Source of the DNA: Chromatiaceae bacterium | GTDB lineage: Bacteria > Pseudomonadota > Gammaproteobacteria > Chromatiales > Chromatiaceae | Reading direction: 5' to 3' | Length of the DNA: 64,000 nucleotides | Assembly (NCBI GenBank): GCA_027078745.1 | Contig: JALWWO010000020.1 | Coordinates: 26,119-90,118 of the forward strand | Part shown: positions 47,402 to 56,521 of the stretch, one piece after another | How positions within the stretch are numbered: the stretch's first letter is position 1 | Layout of the letters: every line of letters starts with the position of its first letter | The notes under the pieces: model-generated | Told to the model about the DNA's origin: nothing | The model's input: the letters and a program-made list of their open reading frames with translations, nothing else | Databases searched by the model: none | Program-made: the position numbers and the translations under genes

Positions 47402-48132
47402 TCAAGATCCCGCGTCAATGCGAGGCCCTGGAGCACGAGATCGGGTTCCCAACGGCTGGGTATTGGCAACACAGATTGCAGGCGCTGACCGTCGCCACCG
47501 GTGACCAACAAGGAGGGCGCGGCACCGGTGACTTGGGCGAGTTGGTGCGCCAAGCGTTCCCCCAAGGCACCCAGCGCTTGCAAGGTGCCGGAAGCGATGC
47601 CGGAAGCGGTATCCTTCGCCCAACATTGGGTTTCTGTGCCGAGGTCCCGCAAGGCAATCTGGGTGCGGTCCAGCAGGCTCTGGCGCATCATCCGCAAGCC
47701 GGGCAGGATCAGCCCCCCCAGATGTTGCCCATCCTGGCGCAAGAGATCGTAGGTCACGGCGGTGCCCGCATCGATGATGAGGGCGGGCAGCCTTTTCTGG
47801 GTATGGGCGGCGATCAGAGCAAGCCAGCGATCGACGCCCAGTTGTTGGGGAACCGCATAAGCGACGGTTACACCCAGAGCGCGGGCGCGGGGACGGGCGA
47901 TTTTGGGTTGCAGCGCCCAGCGACGGCGGCAGAACTCCATCAGGCCTTGGCGTACCGAAGGCGCTGCCACACTCGCCAGGAACACCCGTTCCGGTTCGAG
48001 TTCTGCCCAATCCGCAGCCAAGGCCGTCGGAAACCGGTTCTCATGAGCGAGTCGCCGGACTGGCCCCAAGCCCGCCGCATCCTGCACCGCCCATTTGATG
48101 CGCGTGTTGCCCAGATCGATCAAAAGATCCAT
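47398..48132 (-). CDS. coaX: Type III pantothenate kinase
   Basis: 244 residues of the CoaX fold: ATP loop DLGNTRIKWAV near the start, DAGTAVTYDLL (catalytic Asp), GGLILPGLRMM and TGGDG. First step of coenzyme A synthesis. Convergent with the VgrG module. Confidence 0.93.
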   Translation of the reverse strand: MDLLIDLGNTRIKWAVQDAAGLGPVRRLAHENRFPTALAADWAELEPERVFLASVAAPSVRQGLMEFCRRRWALQPKIARPRARALGVTVAYAVPQQLGVDRWLALIAAHTQKRLPALIIDAGTAVTYDLLRQDGQHLGGLILPGLRMMRQSLLDRTQIALRDLGTETQCWAKDTASGIASGTLQALGALGERLAHQLAQVTGAAPSLLVTGGDGQRLQSVLPIPSRWEPDLVLQGLALTRDLD

Positions 48133-48161
48133 CGTCAGTATTTCGATGCCAGGGGGAGAGA

Positions 48162-49169
48162 ATGAAACGGGAGTACAGCCAAATTGCAGAAGGGATTGTC
48201 CGAGTGGAATGCGGGCTCTATCGCCCTGGATTGGTGGCCTGCTATCTCCTTCGATCCGGAGACCAGCTCGCCTTCATCGACACGGGCACGGCGCACACCG
48301 TGCCTACACTGCTACATCTCTTGCAAAGCTTAGGATGCCGCCCAGAGCAGGTGGACTATGTGATTCCCACCCATGTGCATCTGGATCATGCGGGAGGGGT
48401 TGGGGATCTGATGCGGGCCTGTCCTGGGGCAAAGTTGGTCGTCCATCCCAAGGGTGCGCCCCATCTCATCGACCCCCAGCGGCTGGAAGCAGGTGCTAAA
48501 ACCGTCTATGGTGAAGAGGCCTTTCTTCGGGACTTCGGTGCTTTGCAACCCGTGCCCGCAGATCGAGTGATCGCAGCGGAAGACGGTCAAACCCTGAGGC
48601 TAGGCGATCGGGTGCTCCGCATCTTCCACACGCCGGGCCATGCGAACCATCATATTTGCATCTTCGATGAGCAGACGGCCGGTCTATTCAGCGGGGACAG
48701 TCTGGGCGTTTCCTATAAGGTGCTGGCAGGTGCCCGCGGGCCCTGGCTCTTCGCACCCACCACGCCGGTGGCCTTCGATCCCGAAGCCTGGGAGCGGACC
48801 ATCGACCGCCTCATGGCGCTGGAACCCGAAACCCTCTATCTCACCCATTACGGCCCGTTTGCCCCTTCTCCCGCAAGCATCCAAGGGTTGCGGCTTAGCA
48901 TCCGTGCCTTTGCGGAAATCGCCTTGGCAGAGGAAAAACTGCCTGTTCAAGGCCGGCGGGCGCGCTTGGAAGCTGCGGTGGCCACCTACCTGCTGGGCCT
49001 CGCAGAAGCCCAGGGCTGTAGCCTGTCGGAATCCCATATCCGCGACTGGCTCGCCGTGGATATTCTCCTCAATGCCCAGGGCCTGGAAGTCTGGCTGGCC
49101 CGACGTGCTAAGCGCGCGGGACAATCCCCTAGCGCTGGGGCACCACCTCAACCCGTAGAGTCGCCTTGA
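48162..49169 (+). CDS. MBL-fold metallo-hydrolase
   Basis: 335 residues. The zinc motif THVHLDHAGG (HxHxDH), a metal-ligand His in HTPGHANHH and the Asp in FSGDSLG define a glyoxalase II-like hydrolase. An extra C-terminal helical region of about 100 residues resembles winged-helix MBL proteins. Substrate unknown. Its 3' end overlaps the convergent rplI by 41 bp. Confidence 0.85.
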   Translation: MKREYSQIAEGIVRVECGLYRPGLVACYLLRSGDQLAFIDTGTAHTVPTLLHLLQSLGCRPEQVDYVIPTHVHLDHAGGVGDLMRACPGAKLVVHPKGAPHLIDPQRLEAGAKTVYGEEAFLRDFGALQPVPADRVIAAEDGQTLRLGDRVLRIFHTPGHANHHICIFDEQTAGLFSGDSLGVSYKVLAGARGPWLFAPTTPVAFDPEAWERTIDRLMALEPETLYLTHYGPFAPSPASIQGLRLSIRAFAEIALAEEKLPVQGRRARLEAAVATYLLGLAEAQGCSLSESHIRDWLAVDILLNAQGLEVWLARRAKRAGQSPSAGAPPQPVESP

Positions 49170-49578
49170 CTTCGGGATGCAGTTGTACCGGCACTTCGTA
49201 TTCTCCCACCGCCCGCAGCACCCCGTTGGGCATGCGGATTTCCTTCTTCTCCAGGGAAAAGCCCAGTTCCCGAACGGCGGCCACGATGTCCGCCGCGCCC
49301 ACGGAACCGAACAAGCGCCCCTCTTCGCCTGCTCGATGGGGGATCGTAACTCGCAGCGCATCGAGCTGTCCCCGCCGTTCCTCCGCGATGGCATAGGCTT
49401 CTGCAGCCTGTTGTTCAAGCTCTGCCCGCCGGGCTTCGAAGAGCTTGAGATTCTCCTCGGTGGCGGGCACTGCATAACCCTGGGGAATGAGATAGTTGCG
49501 ACCGTAACCGGCTCGGACTTGCACCTTTTCGCCCAAGCCGCCGAGGTTGCCCACTTTTTTCAGCAGAATGACTTCCAT
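49129..49578 (-). CDS. rplI: Ribosomal protein bL9
   Basis: 149 residues, starting MEVILLKKVGNLGGLGEKV and containing VRAGYGRNYLIPQGYA, the L9 N-terminal signature, then the long connecting helix and C-domain. Last gene of the rpsF-rpsR-DUF2232-rplI unit. Confidence 0.97.
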   Translation of the reverse strand: MEVILLKKVGNLGGLGEKVQVRAGYGRNYLIPQGYAVPATEENLKLFEARRAELEQQAAEAYAIAEERRGQLDALRVTIPHRAGEEGRLFGSVGAADIVAAVRELGFSLEKKEIRMPNGVLRAVGEYEVPVQLHPEVKATLRVEVVPQR

Positions 49579-49623
49579 CTAGATCACCTATTCGAATATG
49601 GATTGAATCAAAAGATTTGGGGA

Positions 49624-50526
49624 CTAGGCATCCTTGGGACGAATCTTGGACCGGAGATCCATCCAGATATCGCCCAATCCAATCCCTGCCAGCAGGATTT
49701 CCCCCTGAGGCGCGCCCAGGAGCAGGAACCCATAGAGACCGACCAGCCAAGCCTTGCTCGCCTTCAGATTGTGCACGAGGGCATGGATCACCGCGAGCCC
49801 TTGCAGGAAGAACAGGGGCGTGAGCAAGAGCAACCCTTCCGCCGCCCATCGATTCCCAACGCCCAGGGCCAACAGGGCTAGGAGACCAAGTCCCAGAAAG
49901 CCGACGCCTGTATAGAGGCGCAGAGACCGAAATTCCTCCCCAAACCCGCCGGGATGATCGAGGGAAGCATGCCACCAGCGGCCCAGAAACAGGGCCAGCA
50001 ACATCTGAAAGTAAAAGGCGGTGGCGAAGGCGCTGGTCATCCAGCGGGCGACCTCGGCCACCAGATCTCGGCTGCCCGATTCCTTGAGGATTGCGCTTTG
50101 AACCAGGCTATCTCGCAGGGGCTCCAGAATCTCCGACCAATAGCGGACGGGATCTTCCAGCAGAAGCTGCATGGCCGCGAACAGGAGCAAGCCCAAGAAT
50201 CCTCCGAACTGCACCGTGAAGGAGAGGGAACGGAGAGTGCGCAGGACCAGGCTCAGCAACCAGACCGGCAGCCAGAGGGCGAACAGGAAGCCCAGGGAAG
50301 CCAGGGGGTTGCCCAGGGTAGCAAAGGCGAACAGGCCGCTGATCAGTCCGGCAAGCCCGCTCACCACCAATCCTTCCCGAGCCCCGAGGCGCAGGCTGAC
50401 CAGGGCGATCACGCCGGCACTGATCAAACCCACCAGGGGAGCCAGCAGGGATAGAATTGCCGTAGTCGCTGCAACCAGAGCGGCCTGCGCGCGGCCCCTC
50501 ATGAGGTAGGCTGCTAGGGCTTGCAT
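49624..50526 (-). CDS. DUF2232 polytopic membrane protein
   Basis: 300 residues with about eight hydrophobic segments and a loop-rich middle (LLEDPVRYWSEILEPLRDS). It occupies the place between rpsR and rplI where many Beta- and Gammaproteobacteria carry a DUF2232/YybS-like gene. Function unknown. Confidence 0.82.
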   Translation of the reverse strand: MQALAAYLMRGRAQAALVAATTAILSLLAPLVGLISAGVIALVSLRLGAREGLVVSGLAGLISGLFAFATLGNPLASLGFLFALWLPVWLLSLVLRTLRSLSFTVQFGGFLGLLLFAAMQLLLEDPVRYWSEILEPLRDSLVQSAILKESGSRDLVAEVARWMTSAFATAFYFQMLLALFLGRWWHASLDHPGGFGEEFRSLRLYTGVGFLGLGLLALLALGVGNRWAAEGLLLLTPLFFLQGLAVIHALVHNLKASKAWLVGLYGFLLLGAPQGEILLAGIGLGDIWMDLRSKIRPKDA

Positions 50527-50543
50527 GATGCGGCATCAATGCA

Positions 50544-50774
50544 TCAGTGCTGCTGCCGATCCGTGTAGGGGATCAGGGCCAGATAGCGGGCCCGCTTGAT
50601 AGCCTTGGCCAGCTGACGCTGATATTTGGCAGAAGTGCCGGTGATCCGGCTGGGTACGATCTTACCCGACTCACTGATATAGGACTTCAGCAAGTTGAGA
50701 TCTTTGTAATCGATCTCCTCAATGCCTTCGGCAGTGAACCGACAGTAGCGCTTGCGACGAAAAAACCTAGACAT
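50544..50774 (-). CDS. rpsR: Ribosomal protein bS18
   Basis: 76 residues: [41 protein letters not shown] and a basic helical end, as in all S18 proteins. 20 bp after rpsF. Confidence 0.97.
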   Translation of the reverse strand: MSRFFRRKRYCRFTAEGIEEIDYKDLNLLKSYISESGKIVPSRITGTSAKYQRQLAKAIKRARYLALIPYTDRQQH

Positions 50775-50794
50775 GATGAACTCCGATCTGGAAT

Positions 50795-51151
50795 TTAGGA
50801 CTGGCTCGGGGCGGCAGATTCCCCTTCCCGCTCCTCAGTGCGGGCGAGGGGGGAGGGAGTGGTGATGGCTTCTTCTCGTCTGAGGATGAGCTCCCGCAGC
50901 ACCGCATCGTTGAACCGGAAGGCGCTTTCCAGCTCGTCCCGCACCTGCTTATCGCACTCGATGTTCATGAGTACGTAATGGGCCTTGTGCAACTTGTTGA
51001 TAGGATAGGCCAGCTGCCGACGGCCCCAGTCTTCCAAGCGATGGATCTTACCCCCGTTTTTCTCGATGGTGTTGCGATAGCGTTCGATCATCGCGGGGAC
51101 TTGCTCACTCTGGCTGGGATGCACCAGAAAGACGATTTCATAATGACGCAT
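50795..51151 (-). CDS. rpsF: Ribosomal protein bS6
   Basis: 118 residues: [33 protein letters not shown] and [10 protein letters not shown], with a Glu/Pro/Ser tail. First gene of its operon, preceded by a good ribosome site and leader hairpin. Confidence 0.97.
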   Translation of the reverse strand: MRHYEIVFLVHPSQSEQVPAMIERYRNTIEKNGGKIHRLEDWGRRQLAYPINKLHKAHYVLMNIECDKQVRDELESAFRFNDAVLRELILRREEAITTPSPLARTEEREGESAAPSQS

Positions 51152-51176
51152 GAAGAGCTCCTCACGGTTTTCAACA

Positions 51177-51199
51177 GCCTTCCGTTCTTCCGGTAAGGC
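51177..51199 (-). promoter_or_regulatory. Leader hairpin of rpsF operon (possible S6:S18 site)
   Basis: On the minus strand GCCTT-A-CCG pairs with CGG-AAGGC around a GAAGAA loop, leaving a single bulged A next to CCG. The S6:S18 autoregulatory leader is known to use a CCG-containing bulged stem; this is a possible match by eye only. Confidence 0.4.
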
Positions 51200-51227
51200 A
51201 AGGAGTACATTTCGGACAGAACTTATT

Positions 51228-51256
51228 ATTTTGAATGCTGTGCCCTAATTCGTCAA
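51228..51256 (-). promoter_or_regulatory. Sigma-70 promoter of rpsF-rpsR-DUF2232-rplI
   Basis: Minus-strand TTGACG (51256-51251), 17-base spacer, CAAAAT (51233-51228); the start is predicted near 51221. The -35 box overlaps the 3' end of the amidotransferase gene. Confidence 0.55.
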
Positions 51257-52069
51257 AATTCCTTGCTGAGGAGTCGCCCGAGCGAGCACCCGACCTTCCG
51301 CGATGGCGAGCACAGTGCCTTCGGGAATCGGCTGCCAGGGTTCTTCCGTCAGGGGCACGCTGGCGCACAGCACCAGGGCTTGCTGTCTGGGGGGATCGGA
51401 TGTGGTTGGCAAATCTGCGGTCGGTGCGATTCTGCACCGACGGCGCAGCAGATACAGCCCGGGCGGCCCGATTCGCTCATCCGCTTGGGTGCGCTGATGA
51501 GCGTGGGCGAAGAGGAACTGGCCGTCCGCATAGAGGAAGTTCGCGGGTCCTAAGGCGCGCAGGGCTTGGGCAAATCGGGTGATGATCGCCAATCGAGCCC
51601 GCAGGGAAGGGGGAGACCGCTGTTTCCAAAGGCCATGCAAGCGATCCAGCAGGGCGCAGAAGGCGATTTCGGAATCCGTGTTGCCCAGGGGTTGGAAATG
51701 TTTCGGGGCGAATGCCGGTTGCGCTTCAATCCCCTTCAGCTCACCGTTGTGGGCAAAGGTCTGGACGCGGCCTCCCAGCTCCCGAATGAAGGGCTGGGTA
51801 TTGCGCAGGGCGGTTTCCCCGTGGGTGGCCCGCCGGATGTGGGCGATCATGCAGCGGCTCGCCGGTCCGTGTTCCTCTAGGTAATGGGCTAACCTGCTGT
51901 GGGCGGCCGGTCGGGGTTCCCGCAGCAGAAACACATCCGGCCCTTCGTAAAAGGCCACGCCCCAACCGTCTCCATGGGGGCCTTCCAGACCGCCCCGCCG
52001 CATCAATCGTTCTAGGGTATCTCCCACCCGAGTGGGCAGGCGGCTGGAAACGCCGAAGAGCTCGCACAC
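51245..52069 (-). CDS. Class II glutamine amidotransferase (YafJ-like)
   Basis: 274 residues starting MCELFGVSS, so the nucleophile is Cys2 after Met removal. GPHGDGWGVAFY, the AHIRRATHGE motif and FAHNGELKG complete the Ntn-hydrolase glutaminase site. No synthase domain is attached, as in YafJ/EgtC-like stand-alone enzymes. It follows trxC by 14 bp and may be the last gene of the stress unit. Confidence 0.88.
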   Translation of the reverse strand: MCELFGVSSRLPTRVGDTLERLMRRGGLEGPHGDGWGVAFYEGPDVFLLREPRPAAHSRLAHYLEEHGPASRCMIAHIRRATHGETALRNTQPFIRELGGRVQTFAHNGELKGIEAQPAFAPKHFQPLGNTDSEIAFCALLDRLHGLWKQRSPPSLRARLAIITRFAQALRALGPANFLYADGQFLFAHAHQRTQADERIGPPGLYLLRRRCRIAPTADLPTTSDPPRQQALVLCASVPLTEEPWQPIPEGTVLAIAEGRVLARATPQQGILTN

Positions 52070-52083
52070 GGAAGCAAAGCAGT

Positions 52084-52524
52084 TCAGCCGCTCAAATGCC
52101 CCAGCGTCCAGCGCAAGATATCCGAGGTACCCATGGCACCCGGCTGCCGAGCGATCTCTCGACCGTTCTGAAAGAGAACGAGGGTGGGAATGCTGCGGAT
52201 GCCGAGCTGCATCCCCAACATCTGTTCTTCCTCTGTGTTGACCTTGGCCAACCGAACGCGGGGTTCCAGTTGAGCGGCGGCCTGCTCAAAGGCCGGCGCC
52301 ATCATCTTGCAAGGGCCGCACCAAGGCGCCCAGAAATCCACCAGCACGGGAATTTCGTTGCGACTGATGTGCTTCTGGAAATTTGCACTGGTCAGCGCCA
52401 CGGGATGGGCTTGGAACAGGGGACGATGGCATCTTCCGCAGTTCGGATGCTCTCCCAATCGGGCAGCCGGAATGCGATTCACCGCATCGCAATGGGGGCA
52501 GACGAGATGTAGCGATCCGCTCAT
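52084..52524 (-). CDS. trxC: Thioredoxin 2 (zinc-finger thioredoxin)
   Basis: 146 residues: an N-terminal zinc ribbon (CPHC ... CGRC at about 9-32) then a thioredoxin domain with the active site WCGPC (about 65-69) and cis-Pro in SIPTLVLF. TrxC is induced by oxidative stress. A thioredoxin is a standard gene of the transmissible stress-tolerance locus, which its neighbours resemble. Confidence 0.94.
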   Translation of the reverse strand: MSGSLHLVCPHCDAVNRIPAARLGEHPNCGRCHRPLFQAHPVALTSANFQKHISRNEIPVLVDFWAPWCGPCKMMAPAFEQAAAQLEPRVRLAKVNTEEEQMLGMQLGIRSIPTLVLFQNGREIARQPGAMGTSDILRWTLGHLSG

Positions 52525-52575
52525 GATCCATACTCCAGGGGCCCCCTGGTAGGAGCCCCGATGTTCCCGAGTTGG

Positions 52576-53079
52576 CTACTGCACATTCACCCGAATGGTG
52601 CGGCGGTGTTTGGCGGATACCTTAGGCAACTCGATGCGCAGAACGCCTTTTCGATAACTCGCCTGCGCCTGATCAGGCTCCACCTCTTCCGGCAGGGGAA
52701 TCGCCCGTTCAAAGCGACCGTAAGCGCATTCGGTCACATGATAGCGACCCGCAGTGCGCTCCCGTTGCAGGCGTTTTTCCCCGCGAATCACCAAGTATTG
52801 ATCCACGACCTCCAGGTCGAAATCTTCCTTTTCCATTCCAGGGGCTTCGATGCGCACCACGATCTTGTCTTGATCGTCGAAGACCTCCGCAGCGAGCACG
52901 CCCCAACCGGCGCTGCGCACGGCGAGTTCCCTGCGGGTCTCATCTTTACCGCCCGCTTTTTTTCCTGGCGTGAAGCGGGTGATGGCACCGGCAGCCCGCC
53001 GATAGAGCCGCTGCCAGCCCTCAGCTAGGGTACCCCAAGCCTCCTGCAAGCCTTCCCGCAACTGATGTAATGTAGACAT
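52576..53079 (-). CDS. Small heat-shock protein, Hsp20 family (third copy)
   Basis: 167 residues with an alpha-crystallin domain at about 65-160 (EAPGMEKEDFDLEVVDQYLVI; the AQASYRKGVLRIELPK strand) and IRV near the C-terminus as IXI anchor. The N-terminal arm is longer and more basic (about 60 residues) than in the other two copies. Holdase chaperone. Lies between yfdX and trxC. Confidence 0.92.
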   Translation of the reverse strand: MSTLHQLREGLQEAWGTLAEGWQRLYRRAAGAITRFTPGKKAGGKDETRRELAVRSAGWGVLAAEVFDDQDKIVVRIEAPGMEKEDFDLEVVDQYLVIRGEKRLQRERTAGRYHVTECAYGRFERAIPLPEEVEPDQAQASYRKGVLRIELPKVSAKHRRTIRVNVQ

Positions 53080-53111
53080 GGTCTTTTCCTTAGATCGGTG
53101 TTCATCCTCTC

Positions 53112-54020
53112 TCAGAGCAATTCTGAGAGCTTTTTCTTGATCTGGTCAAACCAGCCCTTGCCCCCTTTGCCGCCGGCGGTCTTCGCTTCGATTTGATCCA
53201 GCTGTTCATACAAGGGCTGGAAGGCCTCCTTATTACCGTAGCCGAGCAGCTCGGCGATCTCAATCTGCTTTCGCGCCTCAGCTAAGGCTGCCTCTAGCAG
53301 CTGGCTTTCCTGCTCGGTGCGATGCTCGTTCTCCGCCAGGGCTTCCGCTTTGGCAAGCAGGTGCTGGGCCCGCACCACGGGCAGGGGAATCACATCGTCT
53401 TCCGTGACGACGAGCAAGTTTAACGCGCTCTGCAAGGCGACCTTCGCTTCCTGGATCTTGCCCGCATCGATGAGCGGGGTCACCGCTTTGATGGCCTCAG
53501 GATAGGTGCCTAGGGGAATGCTCGTCGTGCGGAAGACGACCTCACTCGCCAGATTTGCGATCAGTGCCCGCGCCTTCTGGACTTCTCCGCTTTCCAAATA
53601 GCGCTTCGCATCCGCAATGATCGCCCGAATGGTTTCCGGATTAGCCAAGAGATCATAGGCCACTACTTCTGTATTCACCGGCGCCAATGCGAGTTGGGGT
53701 TCTCGGGCTAAAATCAGCTCCAACTTGCCGGTCGCCCGCTCCAGCGCTTGCAAGGCTTCCTTCGTCTTTTTTTCCTCTAGGAATTGCAGGGCTTTCTGGG
53801 TTTCCTGCACAGCGACCACCGCATCCGCGATGATCTCATGGCGCTTTTCCGCAGCGTGCGCTGTCACTGCGGAATCCACTTGAGGTTGTACCGATTGGGC
53901 CGTTTCCGACTGAGCTTGGGGGGTCTTGGGCAAGGCATCCGCCGCAGCAAACGCCGTCAAGCTCATCAGGCCGAGGCCGAGGAAGAGGTTAAAGATGGGT
54001 TTGATTGGTAGGGATTTCAT
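53112..54020 (-). CDS. yfdX: YfdX family periplasmic stress protein
   Basis: 302 residues from the ATG at 54020 (an ATG at 54032 would add four). Signal peptide with core LFLGLGLMSLTAFAAADA. The YfdX core is recognised by HEIIADAVVAVQETQKALQ, VNTEVVAYDLLANPETIRA and IPLGTYPEAIK. YfdX proteins occur in E. coli acid-stress operons and as a pair in the heat-resistance locus. C-terminal Lys/Gly-rich tail. Confidence 0.88.
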   Translation of the reverse strand: MKSLPIKPIFNLFLGLGLMSLTAFAAADALPKTPQAQSETAQSVQPQVDSAVTAHAAEKRHEIIADAVVAVQETQKALQFLEEKKTKEALQALERATGKLELILAREPQLALAPVNTEVVAYDLLANPETIRAIIADAKRYLESGEVQKARALIANLASEVVFRTTSIPLGTYPEAIKAVTPLIDAGKIQEAKVALQSALNLLVVTEDDVIPLPVVRAQHLLAKAEALAENEHRTEQESQLLEAALAEARKQIEIAELLGYGNKEAFQPLYEQLDQIEAKTAGGKGGKGWFDQIKKKLSELL

Positions 54021-54054
54021 GTTCCTCTCCAAAAGTTAAAGGGTTTCTGGTTGA

Positions 54055-56028
54055 TCAATCTTCTCCTCGCAGTCGGACAATCGCCCGTTCCAGGGCCGCC
54101 GCATCCCCTTTGAGCACCAGCACGTCGCCGGGCCGCAGGCGGGTATCCAGCAGTCGCCCCGGCACCCGGATCGCACCCCGGCGCACGTCCACTAGCTCGA
54201 CCCCCAGGGCTTCCAACTGCAGCTCCTGAGGGGTGCGACCGTTTGCCCGATGTTCTTCTGCCAGAAAGAAGGATTGAATCTGTTGGGGAAAATCCAAAGC
54301 TTGCTCTGCAGATTTCTCCCCCTCCGCTGCATGGAAGAAAACCCGTAGGGGCGCATAGTCCTGAGCGCGAATCTCATTGAGCCGAGATTCCACCCGAGAA
54401 TGGGGCACATCCAGCAGAAGCAGCATTTGACCTGCGAAGGCGAGGCTGCTCTCCAGTCCCTCTGGGAAGACCGTAGCCCCCGCCTTCATCAGGGCTTCAT
54501 CATGGCGGCCTTGGGTGCTCCGCACCAAGATAGGCAGGTCGAGCCCGCGCCCTCTCACGTGTACGATAATCCGTTCGGAAGTGGCCGCGTCGTCCAACGT
54601 GATGGCCAGAGCCCGGGCGCGCTCGATGCCTGCAGCACTTAAAATGCCCGGCTGCGCTGCATTTCCGTACAGCACGGTTTCCCCCGCTGCCGAAGCCTGA
54701 CGCACCCGTTGGGGGTCCAGATCCAGGGCGAGGGCGCTGATACCCTCTGCCTTCAGGATAGGCAGTAGGTTTTGCCCAAGGCGCCCATAGCCACAGATGA
54801 TGACGTGTTGATCCAGAGCCTGGCTCGCCGTTGCGATAGAAGCCTCTGTGGAAAGTGTCATCTGTTTCCGATCCAACAGCCAGGCGGTCACAGGCTGGTT
54901 GTAGCGCAGAATCAGGGGGGCGATGAGCATGGTCAGGATCATGCCGCCTAGCAGGGGTTGCGCGAGTTCATCGCCCAGCAATCCCAAGCTTGCCGCCGTG
55001 GCAATGGCCAGCAGACCGAATTCACCGGCTTGGGCCAGGGTGATGGCAGAGCGCCAAGCATCCAAGCGGTTATAGCCCATCCGGCGCACCAGAGGTACGA
55101 GAATCAGGGGTTTTGCCACGAACACAGCGAGACACACGAGGGCGACCGCCATCGGCTGCTCGAAGAAGATTCTGGGATCTACTTGCATGCCGATGGTGGT
55201 GAAGAATAGCCCCAACATCAGATCGCGGAAGGGCCGAATATCCGCTTCCACTTGATGGCGGAACTCGGTTTCCCCTAGCAACATGCCCGCCATGAAAGCG
55301 CCTAATCCTGGCGAGAGGCCCAGGGAAAGGGAAAACACGCCGGCTCCGACAGCCATGAGCAGAGCGGTGAGCATAAAGAGTTCTAAGGAACGAGTACCCG
55401 CTACCCAGTGCAGGGCTTTGGGCAAGGCCCACCGCCCCAACCCTACGATGGACAAAAAGACCAGGGTCGTTTTTCCCAAGGCCAGGGTCAGGGCAGTTTC
55501 CAGCTGATCGGGTTCGCCCCCCAATGCGGGCAAAGCCGCCAGGATAAGGATGGCAGCAATGTCTTGGAACAACAGGATCCCTGTGGCAACTCGACCCTGG
55601 GGAGTGGGCAATTCCATCTGCTCGCTGAGCTGTTTGAGCACGATGGTTGTGGAAGACATCGCCAGGGTGAGACCGATGACGGCGGCGGGAATCGGGTCAA
55701 TGCCCAGGGCTAAGCTGGTCGCTCCCAGCACGAGCGCTGTAGCGATCACTTGGGCGCTGCCCAGTCCCAACACCAATTGTTTGGCACTGAGCAAGCGGGG
55801 TAGGGAAAATTCCAAACCGATGCTGAACAACAGCAGGACGACCCCGAGTTCGGCGAGCATCCGCAGGGTTTCCCCGTCGGACAACCACCCCATTCCCGCG
55901 GGCCCTACGAGCAGCCCCGTACCCAGGTAGCCCAAGATTGGGGAAAGCCCAAAGCGCTGGCATAGGGCAACGGCCAGGGTACCGACTGCTAGCACCATGA
56001 CTAGCTGCATCGGAATGGCGTGTTCCAC
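54055..56028 (-). CDS. kefB: Monovalent cation:proton antiporter-2, KefB-like
   Basis: 657 residues from GTG 56028, chosen because GAGGAG precedes it by eight bases; the frame is open further upstream. About 12-13 membrane helices form the CPA2 transporter (LGTGLLVGPAGMGW, FSIGLEFSLPRLL). A RCK/TrkA-N domain follows (HVIICGYGRLGQNLLPIL) and a TrkA-C domain is at the end. KefB-type K+ efflux protects from electrophiles. A kefB-like gene is also part of the stress-tolerance locus. Confidence 0.9.
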   Translation of the reverse strand: MEHAIPMQLVMVLAVGTLAVALCQRFGLSPILGYLGTGLLVGPAGMGWLSDGETLRMLAELGVVLLLFSIGLEFSLPRLLSAKQLVLGLGSAQVIATALVLGATSLALGIDPIPAAVIGLTLAMSSTTIVLKQLSEQMELPTPQGRVATGILLFQDIAAILILAALPALGGEPDQLETALTLALGKTTLVFLSIVGLGRWALPKALHWVAGTRSLELFMLTALLMAVGAGVFSLSLGLSPGLGAFMAGMLLGETEFRHQVEADIRPFRDLMLGLFFTTIGMQVDPRIFFEQPMAVALVCLAVFVAKPLILVPLVRRMGYNRLDAWRSAITLAQAGEFGLLAIATAASLGLLGDELAQPLLGGMILTMLIAPLILRYNQPVTAWLLDRKQMTLSTEASIATASQALDQHVIICGYGRLGQNLLPILKAEGISALALDLDPQRVRQASAAGETVLYGNAAQPGILSAAGIERARALAITLDDAATSERIIVHVRGRGLDLPILVRSTQGRHDEALMKAGATVFPEGLESSLAFAGQMLLLLDVPHSRVESRLNEIRAQDYAPLRVFFHAAEGEKSAEQALDFPQQIQSFFLAEEHRANGRTPQELQLEALGVELVDVRRGAIRVPGRLLDTRLRPGDVLVLKGDAAALERAIVRLRGED

Positions 56029-56103
56029 GATTGGTTCTCCTCTTACCGAATGCCAGCACAAAGATGCCGGGTGCCCCGCGTCCTGCAAAGCACCCGAGCA
56101 TGC

Positions 56104-56493
56104 CTATTGAACCTGGATCTTGCGAGGCTGGAGCTCCGCTCGCTTGGGGAGATGCAGGCTGAGCACCCCATCTTTCATCTCCGCCTGGATCTTGTCCGTT
56201 TCCAGCTCGTTGCTCAGGGTAAAGCTCCGGCGGAACCGAGTCGCCGTCACATCTGCATACAGGGCTTCCATCCCCTCTGGCATTTCGATGACGGCCTGGG
56301 CCTCAATGGTCAGGTTGTTCCCTTCGACCTGAACCGACAGGCGGTCTTTAGATACTCCGGGCAGATCCGCCTTCAGGGTGATGCCGGAAGCATCCTCATA
56401 GATATCCACCGGCGGCCGCAGGATCATTTCCTGTTCGGGACGTGCCTGCATCTGGGTGGACTCCGCAGCTTTCATGGCTTTGTTCTCGCTCAT
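56104..56493 (-). CDS. Small heat-shock protein, Hsp20 family (second copy)
   Basis: 129 residues, alpha-crystallin domain at about 30-125 (DASGITLKADLPGVSKDRLS, then AEMKDGVLSLHLPK), C-terminal RKIQVQ as IXI-like anchor. Short polar N-terminus. GGAGG ribosome site upstream; 28 bp after the first hsp20. Confidence 0.95.
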   Translation of the reverse strand: MSENKAMKAAESTQMQARPEQEMILRPPVDIYEDASGITLKADLPGVSKDRLSVQVEGNNLTIEAQAVIEMPEGMEALYADVTATRFRRSFTLSNELETDKIQAEMKDGVLSLHLPKRAELQPRKIQVQ

Positions 56494-56521
56494 AGTTGAA
56501 CCTCCTATGCCTGGAACTGGA

